DNA of 64,000 nt, from the NCBI GenBank assembly GCA_039809985.1, contig JBDHWC010000002.1:1-64000 (forward strand). Direction: 5' to 3'. Below, piece after piece: positions 9,199 to 17,845 of this stretch (position 1 is its first letter; every line of letters starts with the position of its first letter). A program made the translations under genes and the position numbers. The DNA is from JAICJJ01 sp039809985. GTDB taxonomy: Bacteria > Chloroflexota > Chloroflexia > Thermomicrobiales > UBA6265. Under the pieces are notes generated by a model. That model did not search any database and was not told the origin of the DNA. It saw only the letters and a list, made by a program, of their open reading frames with translations.

Positions 9199-11442
9199 AT
9201 GAAGCTAGCGATCGACCTCGACGGCGTCCTGACCGAGCATCCGCGTCCGCTCGCCGCCGCCGCCTCCCGCCGCTTCGGCATGGAGATGCCGGAGAGCGCG
9301 TTCGTCGACTCGGCCGGTCTCAACGTGCCGGTCGAGGTTCGCGAGTGGGTCTACTCGGCGGACGGCCCGGCGGCCCATCTCGCGCCGGACCCGGCCGCTG
9401 CCGCCTTCCTGCGCGACGCGATCGACCTGCTCGGCGAGGGCAACGTCGTCATTCTCACGGCCCGCTCCGAGAAGTCGGCGGTGATGACCGAGGCGTGGCT
9501 CAAACAAGCCGGCTTCCCGACGGTGCCGGTGCTCTACGCTGACCTGAAGGCCGCCGCGGCGCTCCGAAACCACATCACCCACGCGGTCGAGGACAGCCTG
9601 CGTCACGCCCGCAACTACGCGGCGGCCGGGATCGACTGCTTTCTGGTCAACGTCGACGACGTGCCGGTCGATCTCGCCCAGCGCGGCGTGGTCGATGCCG
9701 GCACGCTTGCCGGTGTCCTCGAACTCGCCCGCGCCGCCAAGTCCACGCCCGCCCACAAGGAGCAGATGTTCGTGACCGCACACCAGAACGGCAAGTCGGA
9801 CCGGCAGCGGCCGGTGATCGTCGTCAGCGACGCGATCCACCCGCTGGCCCGAGGCCGGTTCGAGGCCGCTGCGACCGTGGTCGACGTCGACGGGACGAAC
9901 CGCGAGGCTCTGCTGCGGGCGGTCCGCGCCGCGGACGCACTGGTCGTCCGCAGCGAGACCCAAGTCGACGAGGAACTGCTCTCCGCCGCGCCAAACCTGC
10001 AGGTGGTCGCCCGGGCCGGGGTCGGCGTCGACAACATCGACGTTCCGGCGGCCACGCGGGCCGGCGTGATCGTCCTCAACGCGCCGGGGGCGAACGCGGT
10101 CTCCGCCGCCGAGCACACCATCGCACTGCTGCTCGGCGTCACCCGCCAGATTCCTGACGCCTCGACGTCGACACGAGCCGGGCGCTGGGAACGGAAGCGC
10201 CTGCGCCCAATCGACCTCAAGGGGCGCACCGTCGGCATCGTGGGCCTCGGCCGCGTCGGCTCGCTCGTCGCCCAGCGGCTGCGCGCCTTCGAGATGCGGG
10301 TGCTCGCCTACGACCCGTACATCACGCCGCACCGCTTCACGGAAGTCGGCGCGGCCCCCGTCGACTACGACACCCTGCTCGAGGCGTCCGACGTGGTCAC
10401 CTTCCACGTGCCCTCGACCGCCGAGACCGCCCACATGCTCGACGCCGCCGCGCTCGCCAAGACGAAGCCCGGCGCGATCGTGATCAACGCCGCCCGCGGA
10501 GAGGTGGTCGACCAAGTGGCCCTCGCCGACGCGGTTCGTTCCGGCCACCTGCGCGGCGCAGGCGTGGACGTCTTCCCGTCCGAGCCTTGCACCTCGAGCC
10601 CGCTCTTCAGCCTGCCGAACGTCGTCCTCACGCCGCACATCGGCGGTTCCAGCGCCGAGGCGCTCGAGGCCGTCGGCGACGTGATCAGCAGCACGACGCT
10701 CGCGGTTCTGCGCGGCGACGCGGTGCCGAACGCGGTCAACCTCCCCGCGGCGTCGCTCCAAGGCGCGGAACTCCAGCGCCTGACCACCGTCGCCGCCTCC
10801 GCCGGACACCTCCTCTCCGTGCTGGAGCCGAGCCTGCCGAGCCAGTTCGTCGTCAGCGTTCGCGGCCCGGTCCCGGCCGACGTTGTCGAGCAGTCCCTCG
10901 CCGCCGCGCTCGCCGACGCACTGCAACGCTGGACCAGCAACCGGGTGACACCGGTCAACGCCCGGCTGGTCGCGCAGGACGCCGGCATGGCCGTCCGCTC
11001 GGTCGTCGACGACCCGAGCGTCGCCGTGCCGCCGACCCTCTCCTTCGCGGTCGCCGACCGCGCCGAGAGCTTGGCGTCGCATCGCGTGGAGGTCCGCTGG
11101 GACCGCCCGGACGCCTCGATCATGGAGGTCGACGGCTTCGGCCTGAACAGCCCGTTGGCCGGCGAGGTGCTGATCACCCACCATCGTGACCAGCCCGGCA
11201 TGATTGGCCAGATCGGCACCATCCTCGGCCGGCACGAGGTGAACATCGCCGGCATGCAAGTCGGGCGGCACGACCTGGCCCGCGGCGGCGAGGCGATCAT
11301 GGTCCTCAACGTCGACGACGACATCCCGGACGTCGCGCTGGAGGCCATCAAGGCGATACCGGGCATCGAGGCCGCCTACGTGGTCTCGCTCCCCCTCGAG
11401 CCGACGCTGGTGCTCGCCGGGTCGGGTGCCCGAGGGCGGTAG
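9199..11442 (+). CDS. serA: HAD phosphatase-like domain fused to D-3-phosphoglycerate dehydrogenase
   Basis: One 747-residue open frame with two enzymes. Residues 1-185 carry all four HAD motifs: Asp6/Asp8 (AIDLDGV), Thr87 (ILTARS), Lys117 (ADLKAA), Glu131-Asp132 (VEDSL). Residues 200-747 are phosphoglycerate dehydrogenase: NAD fold (GLGRVG, 350-354), catalytic Arg433 (AARGEVVD), Glu462 (FPSEP) and His480 (LTPHIGG), an intervening domain, then an ACT domain (ITHHRDQPGMIGQIG) that normally senses serine. The dehydrogenase opens the serine pathway from 3-phosphoglycerate. The HAD half could be a phosphoserine phosphatase-like or nucleotidase-like enzyme. An internal AAGGAG at 9757-9762 sits 9 nt before an in-frame GTG (9772), so a separate dehydrogenase may also be made. 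Confidence 0.9.
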   Translation: MKLAIDLDGVLTEHPRPLAAAASRRFGMEMPESAFVDSAGLNVPVEVREWVYSADGPAAHLAPDPAAAAFLRDAIDLLGEGNVVILTARSEKSAVMTEAWLKQAGFPTVPVLYADLKAAAALRNHITHAVEDSLRHARNYAAAGIDCFLVNVDDVPVDLAQRGVVDAGTLAGVLELARAAKSTPAHKEQMFVTAHQNGKSDRQRPVIVVSDAIHPLARGRFEAAATVVDVDGTNREALLRAVRAADALVVRSETQVDEELLSAAPNLQVVARAGVGVDNIDVPAATRAGVIVLNAPGANAVSAAEHTIALLLGVTRQIPDASTSTRAGRWERKRLRPIDLKGRTVGIVGLGRVGSLVAQRLRAFEMRVLAYDPYITPHRFTEVGAAPVDYDTLLEASDVVTFHVPSTAETAHMLDAAALAKTKPGAIVINAARGEVVDQVALADAVRSGHLRGAGVDVFPSEPCTSSPLFSLPNVVLTPHIGGSSAEALEAVGDVISSTTLAVLRGDAVPNAVNLPAASLQGAELQRLTTVAASAGHLLSVLEPSLPSQFVVSVRGPVPADVVEQSLAAALADALQRWTSNRVTPVNARLVAQDAGMAVRSVVDDPSVAVPPTLSFAVADRAESLASHRVEVRWDRPDASIMEVDGFGLNSPLAGEVLITHHRDQPGMIGQIGTILGRHEVNIAGMQVGRHDLARGGEAIMVLNVDDDIPDVALEAIKAIPGIEAAYVVSLPLEPTLVLAGSGARGR

Positions 11443-11458
11443 CGCCGTCAGGGCACCC
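11424..11458. terminator. hairpin between convergent serA and hydrolase genes
   Basis: GGGTGCCC (11424-11431) pairs with GGGCACCC (11451-11458), with a nested GGCG/CGCC stem inside, overlapping the serA stop. It could end transcription from both sides. Confidence 0.5.
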
Positions 11459-11469
11459 GCGTCTGGCCG

Positions 11470-12255
11470 TTAGTGCCCGTCCGTGTGCCGCAGCATCTCG
11501 CGCAACCCGTCGGTGACGGCAGGGCCAACCAGTTGCACGGCGTGCCCGGCCTCCGGCACCGTGACCAGGTCCGCGCCGGTGCGTCGGGCGATCTCGGCAG
11601 CGGCCGCTTGCAGTGCCGGGTGACTCCGACCCCCGCGAAAGACCCGCACCGGCAGGGAGGGATCGAGGTCGGCCAGTCGGGTCGCGGGAAAGTCTGCAAC
11701 CGACGCAGCCCGATCGATCCGCTGACCTTGGTACGCGATCTCGGGCCACGCCGTGCTGGCCCGCAGTCGCGCGAACTCCTCCTCTCCCGCGACCGTGCGG
11801 AAGAAGCGCTCGGCGAGTTCCTCCCGGGTCAAGCCCTCCCGACTCCCCGCGATCTCCCCCACTCGCCTAGCGAGGTCGACCGCGGCCGGGTGTCCCGGTA
11901 GCAGCGACAAGTACGGCGGCTCCACCAAGAGCAGGCCGCGGACACGGTCGGGGTATCGCGCGGCAAACTCGATCCCGACCAGTCCGCCGTAGGAATGGGC
12001 CCCGACCAGCACTCGTTCCAACCCGAGATCGTCCAGCAGCGACGCGATGTCCTCGGCATCACTGACGATGTCCGACTCCCCCTCCCCTGCCGGTGATTGC
12101 CCGAACCCGCGGCGGTCAACCGCGATCAGTCGCGCCTCGCTCGCCAGCGCCTCAAGCTGCCGCGCCCACGCCCCGCGCCCGTGGCTGAAGTCACCGTGGA
12201 TCAGCAGCGCCGGCGGCCCGCTTCCCGCTTCGGTCCACGCCAGCCGTCGGAGCAC
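11470..12255 (-). CDS. alpha/beta hydrolase
   Basis: A 261-residue alpha/beta-hydrolase fold protein: oxyanion strand LLIHGDFSHG, nucleophile elbow GAHSYGGLVG (Ser), an acid residue in the DLDPSLPVRVFRGG region, and the catalytic His in EAGHAVQLVGP. A lid region lies around the middle. Substrate unknown: esterase, lactonase or C-C hydrolase are all possible. The GTG at 12255 follows GGAAAGG on this strand. It is transcribed away from tetR across a 77-bp region containing a palindromic operator, so it is a likely target of that repressor. A separate MenH candidate exists in the operon across the intergenic region, so this is probably not MenH. Confidence 0.85.
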   Translation of the reverse strand: MLRRLAWTEAGSGPPALLIHGDFSHGRGAWARQLEALASEARLIAVDRRGFGQSPAGEGESDIVSDAEDIASLLDDLGLERVLVGAHSYGGLVGIEFAARYPDRVRGLLLVEPPYLSLLPGHPAAVDLARRVGEIAGSREGLTREELAERFFRTVAGEEEFARLRASTAWPEIAYQGQRIDRAASVADFPATRLADLDPSLPVRVFRGGRSHPALQAAAAEIARRTGADLVTVPEAGHAVQLVGPAVTDGLREMLRHTDGH

Positions 12256-12286
12256 TGGTCGTCCTTTCCCTCCGGACCGGCCCGGT

Positions 12287-12314
12287 GCTAGAATCCGACC
12301 GACTGGTCGGTCGG
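12287..12314 (+). promoter_or_regulatory. tetR promoter with TetR-type operator
   Basis: An extended -10 (TG at 12286-12287, then TAGAAT at 12289-12294) directly abuts a perfect inverted repeat at 12295-12314 with 9-bp arms CCGACCGAC/GTCGGTCGG and a 2-bp centre. Operators of this size, spacing and start-site position are typical of TetR-family autorepression. It could also act on the divergent hydrolase gene. Confidence 0.75.
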
Positions 12315-12332
12315 TTTTCGGAGGGCGCGCAG

Positions 12333-12944
12333 GTGACAGCCACGACCGAGAAGTCCGCAACCCGCCGCCAGCGCGTCCTTGACGCGGCCCTCGACGTCTT
12401 CTCGCGCGAAGGGTACGGCAACGCCGCCGTGGACGAGATCGCCCGCCGGTCCGACACCTCCAAGGGAGGGGTCTACTTCCACTTCCCGAGCAAGCAACTG
12501 CTCTTCCTCGCCCTCGTCGACGCTGCGGGCAAACTCCTGCTCGATCGCGTTCGCCAGGCGATCGAGTCGGAGTCCACCGCCACCGCGAAGGGCGACGCCG
12601 CGCTGCTCGCCGTCCTCCGCACCTTCGGGTCCCACCGGCCTCTCGCTCGCCTGCTCTTGATCGAGGCACTGGGTGCCGGCCGCGAGTTCACCGACCATCT
12701 CGCTGAGTTGCACACCGAGTTCGCCCGCGTCATCGAGACGTACCTCGACGCCGCCGTCGCCGCCGGGGAGTTCCCGCCGATGGACACCCGCGTTGCCAGC
12801 GTCGCCTGGTTCGGCGCGGTCAACCAGACGGTGACCCGCTGGGTGCTCACCGGCGAGCCGGAGCGACTCGAGGATGCCTACCCCGAACTCCGACGCCTCT
12901 TGCTGCATGGCATCGCCGGTTGCGCCTCGGAGTCGGCCCGATGA
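12333..12944 (+). CDS. TetR-family transcriptional repressor
   Basis: A 203-residue protein. The N-terminal helix-turn-helix is clear (RVLDAALDVFSREGYGNAAV, then SDTSKGGVYFHFPSKQLLF); the C-terminal ligand-binding half is helical and unassigned. The GTG at 12333 follows GGAGGG; a second GTG at 12285 would place the operator inside the coding region. The stop overlaps the menF start by 4 nt (ATGA), so the regulator is cotranscribed and translationally coupled with menaquinone genes. It most likely represses its own promoter through the palindrome at 12295-12314 and thereby the whole men operon. The inducer is unknown. Confidence 0.9.
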   Translation: MTATTEKSATRRQRVLDAALDVFSREGYGNAAVDEIARRSDTSKGGVYFHFPSKQLLFLALVDAAGKLLLDRVRQAIESESTATAKGDAALLAVLRTFGSHRPLARLLLIEALGAGREFTDHLAELHTEFARVIETYLDAAVAAGEFPPMDTRVASVAWFGAVNQTVTRWVLTGEPERLEDAYPELRRLLLHGIAGCASESAR

Positions 12945-14377
12945 TCGCCGTGCCGACCGTCTGCCTCTCCCCAGTCATGCCCGAAGGTGCCCGTGACACC
13001 GTCCGCCAGGCGATCGTGGCGGCGAACGAACGCGGGCGCGCGACGATCGCCGCAGTTCCCATCGCGCTGCCCATCGATATTGACCTGCTCGACCTCTACT
13101 CGGCCGAGTCGACCACCGCTGGGCCAAAGGTCTTCTGGCAACAGCAGTCGCGCGGCCTCTCGTTCGTCGGCCTCGACGCGGTCGCGGCGGTCGAGGCTGG
13201 CGGCCCCGGTCGATTCGCCACCATCTCCACGGCAACTCGCGAAATGTTCGATCGAGTGATCAGCGATCCCGCCACCCGGCGCGACGTGCGCTGCCTCGGC
13301 GGGTTCGCGTTCGACGACTGCCGTCGCCCGGGTCCCACGTGGGGCGATTTTCCCGGTGCAGCCTTCTGGCTCCCGCGCTGGCTCGTCGTCGCGGACCGAG
13401 CCGGCACGCGCGGCGTCGCCTGTGTTCCGGTCAGGCCGGGTTCAGACGCGGAGGTGGAACTTGCTCGTCTGAGCGCGGCGCTCACCGACCTGCTGGACGA
13501 GGTTCGACGAAGGTCTGGAGATGCCGATCCGCCGGTCCATGTCGGGCCCGTTTGCCTCGACGACGTGCCGTCCGAAACGGCGTGGAAGGAGGCCGTCGGC
13601 ACCGCGGTGGGGGAGATAGGAGCAGGGCGACTGCGCAAGGTGGTCCTTGCCCGTTCGACGACCTTCGACGCCTCAACCCCGTTCTCCGTTGCGCCGGCGG
13701 TCGCCAGCCTCCGCGCTGCCAACCCAACCGCGACCGTCTTCGCCGTCACGCGCGGTCGCAGTACCTTCCTCGGTGCGACTCCCGAGTTGCTGGTGCGGCT
13801 CGCGGAGCGACGGTTCGAGACCGTGGCCTTGGCCGGCACCGTCGCCCGCGGCGCGACTCCGGACGACGATCTGCGCCTCGCCCGCCAGTTGCTCGCCAGT
13901 CGAAAGGACCGGGTCGAGCACGAGATCGTCGTCGAGACCATCCTCGACGCCCTTCGCCCAGTCAGCCGCGACGTCCATCGCGCCGAGGGAACTCCGCGAG
14001 TCGAGCGCTCCAAGAGCGTCCAACACCTGTCGACGCCGATCTCCGGGACCCTCGACGGCGATCGCACCGTGCTCGACCTCGTTGGCCGGCTCCACCCCAC
14101 CCCGGCGGTGGGCGGAGCGCCGAGCGACCCGGCCCTGGCGTTCATCCGCGAGCACGAGCATCTGGACCGCGGCTGGTACGCCGGCCCGATCGGCTGGGTC
14201 GACGCCGCGGGCGGCGGCGAGTTCGCGGTCGCCCTCCGGTCCGGTGTGGTCACCGGCACGCGCGCGACGATCTTCGCCGGCTGCGGCGTGGTCGCCGACT
14301 CGCTCCCCGAGTCGGAGTTCGCGGAGACCGCGATCAAGCTGCGCCCGATGCTCGACGCACTCGGCATCGCCCGGTGA
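12941..14377 (+). CDS. menF: isochorismate synthase (menaquinone pathway)
   Basis: A 478-residue chorismate-utilising enzyme. The C-terminal chorismate-binding domain is plain: RKVVLARST, FLGATPELLVRL, ALAGTVARG, KDRVEHEIVVETI, VQHLSTPISG, HPTPAVGGAP and RGWYAGPIGWVD. It isomerises chorismate to isochorismate in the cytoplasm, the entry to menaquinone or salicylate and siderophores; the adjacent menD fixes the menaquinone role. The ATG overlaps the tetR stop codon. The C-terminal GTG of menD overlaps the menF stop, giving tight coupling. Confidence 0.92.
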   Translation: MIAVPTVCLSPVMPEGARDTVRQAIVAANERGRATIAAVPIALPIDIDLLDLYSAESTTAGPKVFWQQQSRGLSFVGLDAVAAVEAGGPGRFATISTATREMFDRVISDPATRRDVRCLGGFAFDDCRRPGPTWGDFPGAAFWLPRWLVVADRAGTRGVACVPVRPGSDAEVELARLSAALTDLLDEVRRRSGDADPPVHVGPVCLDDVPSETAWKEAVGTAVGEIGAGRLRKVVLARSTTFDASTPFSVAPAVASLRAANPTATVFAVTRGRSTFLGATPELLVRLAERRFETVALAGTVARGATPDDDLRLARQLLASRKDRVEHEIVVETILDALRPVSRDVHRAEGTPRVERSKSVQHLSTPISGTLDGDRTVLDLVGRLHPTPAVGGAPSDPALAFIREHEHLDRGWYAGPIGWVDAAGGGEFAVALRSGVVTGTRATIFAGCGVVADSLPESEFAETAIKLRPMLDALGIAR

Positions 14378-16140
14378 ACGACGTCGGCACGCTGAACCTG
14401 CGAGCCGCCGAGACCCTCGTGCACGGCCTCGCCGTCGCCGGCCTTCGCCACGCGGTCGTCTGCCCCGGCTCGCGCTCGACGCCACTGGCCGTCGCCCTGC
14501 ACCGCCTGTCGGGGATCCGCCTCTGGATGCACGTCGACGAACGGTCGGCCGCCTACTTCGGCCTCGGCATCGCCCGCCGAACCGAGGAGCCGGTCGCGCT
14601 CCTCTGCAGCTCGGGCACCGCCGCCGCGAACTTCCTCCCCGCCGTGGTCGAGGCGAACCTGTCGCAGGTGCCGCTCGTCGTCCTCACCGCCGACCGCCCG
14701 CCGGAGCTTCGGGATGTCGGGGCGGCCCAGACGATCGACCAAGTGCGACTCTACGGCGGACACGTCCGCTGGTTCGCCGACCTCCCGCTGCCGGACCCCG
14801 ACCCTGTTTGTCTCCGGCACGCCGCGACCACCGCCGCTCGGGCGATGACCATAGCGGACACCGTCCCCAAGGGCCCCGTCCATCTCAACGTGCCGTTCCG
14901 CGAGCCTCTTCTGCCCCCAGGCCTGCTGCCGTCGGTCCCGGACGCGACATCGGCGGCCGTGCGAGCCACAGCACCGGCTCCCCGCAGCGCGCCCGAATCC
15001 GACATCCGCGACGCGGCCGACGTGCTGGCTGGTCACCGGCGCGGAGTCGTCGTCTGCGGTCCCCAGCATGACCGGGGTCTGGGCCGGGCCGTTGCCGCGC
15101 TCGCCGCGAGAACCGGCTGGCCGATCCTCGCCGACCCGTTGTCGCAGGTGCGCTGCGGGCCGCACGATCGAAGCCGGGTGATCGACGCCTACGACGCGTT
15201 CCTGCGGAGCGCCGACGTCGCCAAGCAGCTCTGCCCGGACATCGTCGTCAGACTCGGGGCCATCCCGACCTCCAAGCCGCTCAACACCTTCCTCGACCGT
15301 CAAGGCGCCGTGCCGACCGTTCTGGTCACTGGCAGCGACCGTTGGCCTGATCCTTGGTTTCGCGGCAGTCTGGTCGCCACCGGTGATCCGGGGCGCACGC
15401 TTTCGGCGATCGCAGCCAGGCTGCAAGCCCCTGCCGAACCCGAAAAGGAATGGCTCGCCCGGTGGCGCGACGCCAACTCCGCTGCCCGGGTCGCCATCGC
15501 CACCGCGCTTCCCGATCACCAACGCTTCGAAGGAGACGTCTTCCGAGACTTGGCGGGCATCCTGCCGGACGGCGCGACGCTGGTCGTGGGCAGCAGCATG
15601 CCGGTACGCGACCTCGACACGTTCCTGCCATCGACCGAGCGCGACTGGACGGTCGTCGCCAACCGTGGCGCGAACGGCATCGACGGCGTGGTTTCCACCG
15701 CCCTCGGGGCGGCGGCTGTCACCGACGGTCCGACCTTGCTGGTGGTCGGCGACCTTTCCTTCTTCCACGACATGAACGGTCTGCTCGCGGCCAAGCTGCA
15801 TGCCATCGACGTCACCGTCTTGGTGATCAACAACGACGGCGGCGGCATCTTCTCCTTCCTGCCACAAGCCGCCTCGCTCGACGACGCGACTTTCGAGCAC
15901 CTCTACGGCACCCCGATCGGCCTCGACCTCAAACGCGTCGCCCAGCTCTACGCCGCCGACCACACGGTGCCCGCCGATCGGCACGAACTGGCCACGACAC
16001 TGAGGCGCACGCTGTCCACCAGAGGGTTGCACGTCGTCGAGTACCGCACGGACCGCCAATCGAACGTCGAGCAGCACCGAGCGTGCTGGCGTGCCGTCGA
16101 CGCCGCCCTGCGACAGGAGGCCACCGGTGTCGTGGGGTGA
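14374..16140 (+). CDS. menD: SEPHCHC synthase MenD
   Basis: A 588-residue thiamine-diphosphate enzyme joining 2-oxoglutarate and isochorismate to 2-succinyl-5-enolpyruvyl-6-hydroxy-3-cyclohexene-1-carboxylate. The N-terminal domain has VVCPGSRSTPLA and the ThDP-activating Glu region (WMHVDERSAAYFGLG), then SSGTAAANFLPAV; the C-terminal domain has the metal/ThDP motif GDLSFFHDMNGL...NNDGGGIFSFLP. Length fits the family. The GTG start shares 4 nt with the menF stop. It ends 14 nt inside menH, so translation is coupled on both sides. Confidence 0.95.
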   Translation: MNDVGTLNLRAAETLVHGLAVAGLRHAVVCPGSRSTPLAVALHRLSGIRLWMHVDERSAAYFGLGIARRTEEPVALLCSSGTAAANFLPAVVEANLSQVPLVVLTADRPPELRDVGAAQTIDQVRLYGGHVRWFADLPLPDPDPVCLRHAATTAARAMTIADTVPKGPVHLNVPFREPLLPPGLLPSVPDATSAAVRATAPAPRSAPESDIRDAADVLAGHRRGVVVCGPQHDRGLGRAVAALAARTGWPILADPLSQVRCGPHDRSRVIDAYDAFLRSADVAKQLCPDIVVRLGAIPTSKPLNTFLDRQGAVPTVLVTGSDRWPDPWFRGSLVATGDPGRTLSAIAARLQAPAEPEKEWLARWRDANSAARVAIATALPDHQRFEGDVFRDLAGILPDGATLVVGSSMPVRDLDTFLPSTERDWTVVANRGANGIDGVVSTALGAAAVTDGPTLLVVGDLSFFHDMNGLLAAKLHAIDVTVLVINNDGGGIFSFLPQAASLDDATFEHLYGTPIGLDLKRVAQLYAADHTVPADRHELATTLRRTLSTRGLHVVEYRTDRQSNVEQHRACWRAVDAALRQEATGVVG

Positions 16141-16978
16141 GGCGATCACCTGCCCAGCCAACGGCGTTGCCTACCGCGTGGTCTGCGCCGGCAGCGGCCC
16201 GCCGCTCCTGTTGCTGCACGGGTTCACCGGCTCTGCGGACGCGTGGCAGATGGTCGCCCCGCCGATCGCCCGACACCGCCGGGTGATCGCGATCGACCTC
16301 CTCGGCCACGGGCAAACCGACGCACCCGACGACCCCGCACGGTACGGGATGTCCCCGGCAGTCGCCGATCTCGTGGCCGTGCTGGACCAGTTGGGGCACG
16401 ACACGGTTGATCTCCTCGGCTACTCGATGGGCGGGCGTCTCGCGCTCGGGTTCGCCGTCACCCACCCGGACCGGGTCGCCAGTCTCGTTCTCGAGAGCGC
16501 CTCGGCCGGCATCGCCGACCCCGCCGAGCGCAAGACCCGCCGACGCGCCGACAACGAACTGGCCGACGCCATCGAACGAGACGGCATCGTCGCCTTCGTC
16601 GACCGCTGGGAGCGGCTTCCCCTGTTCGCCACGCAGACGCGACTCGGCAAGCAGGACCGGGCCCGGGTCCGCCGGGGTCGGCTCGCCCAGCGTCCCAACG
16701 GGCTGGCGAACTCGCTGCGCGGCTTCGGGCAAGGGGTACAGCCCGCGTTGCACGATCGGCTCGCCGCATTCCCGCGGCCAACGGTGCTGATCGTGGGCGA
16801 GCACGACGTCAAGTTCCGGGCGATCGCCAAGGACCTCGAGCCGCGGCTCGGCTGGGCGTGGTGCGACGTCGCCCCGCGCACCGGGCACGCCGTGCACCTC
16901 GAGGCCCCGCACTGGTACACGGACGCGGTGTTGGACCACCTCACCGCCGGCGACGAGGAAGCGGACGAAGAGGACTAG
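16127..16978 (+). CDS. menH: SHCHC synthase MenH (alpha/beta hydrolase)
   Basis: A 283-residue alpha/beta-hydrolase fold protein: LLLHGFTGSADAW oxyanion loop, nucleophile elbow GYSMGGRLAL, and C-terminal Asp/His in VGEHDVKF and TGHAVHLEAP. MenH removes pyruvate from the MenD product to give the cyclohexadiene intermediate. GYSMGGRLAL and the triad are typical of MenH, and its place between menD and menB supports the call. The GTG at 16127 follows AGGAGG (16115-16120) and overlaps the end of menD. The acidic C-terminal tail (DEEADEED) is unusual for MenH. Confidence 0.9.
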   Translation: MSWGEAITCPANGVAYRVVCAGSGPPLLLLHGFTGSADAWQMVAPPIARHRRVIAIDLLGHGQTDAPDDPARYGMSPAVADLVAVLDQLGHDTVDLLGYSMGGRLALGFAVTHPDRVASLVLESASAGIADPAERKTRRRADNELADAIERDGIVAFVDRWERLPLFATQTRLGKQDRARVRRGRLAQRPNGLANSLRGFGQGVQPALHDRLAAFPRPTVLIVGEHDVKFRAIAKDLEPRLGWAWCDVAPRTGHAVHLEAPHWYTDAVLDHLTAGDEEADEED

Positions 16979-17007
16979 ACCTCTCCGCGGAAAGGACCAA
17001 ACCAGCC

Positions 17008-17826
17008 ATGCCCGTCACGTGGGAGTCGTTCGGCAACTACACCGACATCGTCTACGAGAAGGGTGAGGGGATCGCCCGGATCACCATCAACCGACCCGAG
17101 GTCCGGAACGCCTTCCGTCCCCTGACCGTGATCGAGATGGGCCGCGCGTTCGAGGACGCCCGCGAGGACCCGGCGGTCGGCGTCGTCCTCCTGCGCGGCG
17201 CCGGCGATCTCGCCTTCTGCTCCGGGGGCGACCAGAAGGTGCGGGGCGACGCCGGCTACGTCGGCGAGGACCAAGTGCCGCGCCTCAACGTGCTCGACCT
17301 GCAGCACCAAATCCGCTACCTGCCGAAGCCGGTGGTGGCGGTGGTGGCCGGCTACGCGGTCGGCGGCGGACATGTCCTCCACATCATGTGCGACCTGACG
17401 ATCGCGGCCGACAACGCAATCTTCGGCCAGACCGGGCCGCGCGTCGGCAGTTTCGACGCCGGCTACGGGGCGGCGCTCCTCGCCCGCATCGTCGGCCACA
17501 AGAAGGCGAAGGAGATCTGGTTCCTCTGTCGCCAGTACAACGCGCAAGAGGCACTCGACATGGGGCTCGTCAACACCGTCGTGCCCTTGGCCGACCTCGA
17601 GGAAACCTCCATCCAGTGGGCGAGGGAGATGCTCGCGCTCAGCCCGACCGCCCTGCGCTTCCTGAAGGCAGCCTTCAATGCCGACACCGACGGCCTCGCC
17701 GGCCTCCAGACCCTTGCCGGCGACGCGACCCGGCTCTTCTACATGAGCGAGGAAGGCCAGGAAGGGCGCGACGCGTGGGTCGGCAAGCGCAAGCCAGACT
17801 TCAGCAAGTTCCCCCGCCTGCCGTAG
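17008..17826 (+). CDS. menB: 1,4-dihydroxy-2-naphthoyl-CoA synthase
   Basis: A 272-residue crotonase-fold enzyme that closes o-succinylbenzoyl-CoA into the naphthoquinone ring. Oxyanion and active-site segments are conserved: FCSGGDQKVRG, GYAVGGGHVLH, IFGQTGPRVGSFDAGYG, EIWFLCRQY and the C-terminal EEGQEGRDAW...KPDFSKFPR. The QTG sequence, rather than QTD, points to the bicarbonate-dependent type I form known from E. coli; this is a family-based inference. The ATG at 17008 follows GAAAGGA. It is separated from menH by only 29 nt. Confidence 0.95.
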   Translation: MPVTWESFGNYTDIVYEKGEGIARITINRPEVRNAFRPLTVIEMGRAFEDAREDPAVGVVLLRGAGDLAFCSGGDQKVRGDAGYVGEDQVPRLNVLDLQHQIRYLPKPVVAVVAGYAVGGGHVLHIMCDLTIAADNAIFGQTGPRVGSFDAGYGAALLARIVGHKKAKEIWFLCRQYNAQEALDMGLVNTVVPLADLEETSIQWAREMLALSPTALRFLKAAFNADTDGLAGLQTLAGDATRLFYMSEEGQEGRDAWVGKRKPDFSKFPRLP

Positions 17827-17845
17827 CCACCGGACATCCCGACCA

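Noticed and set aside
13096..16161. Very long open frame antisense to menF and menD (over 1000 codons)
   Set aside because: It is a GC-bias shadow: low-complexity Arg/Ala/Gly composition, no motif, while the plus strand encodes unmistakable MenF and MenD.
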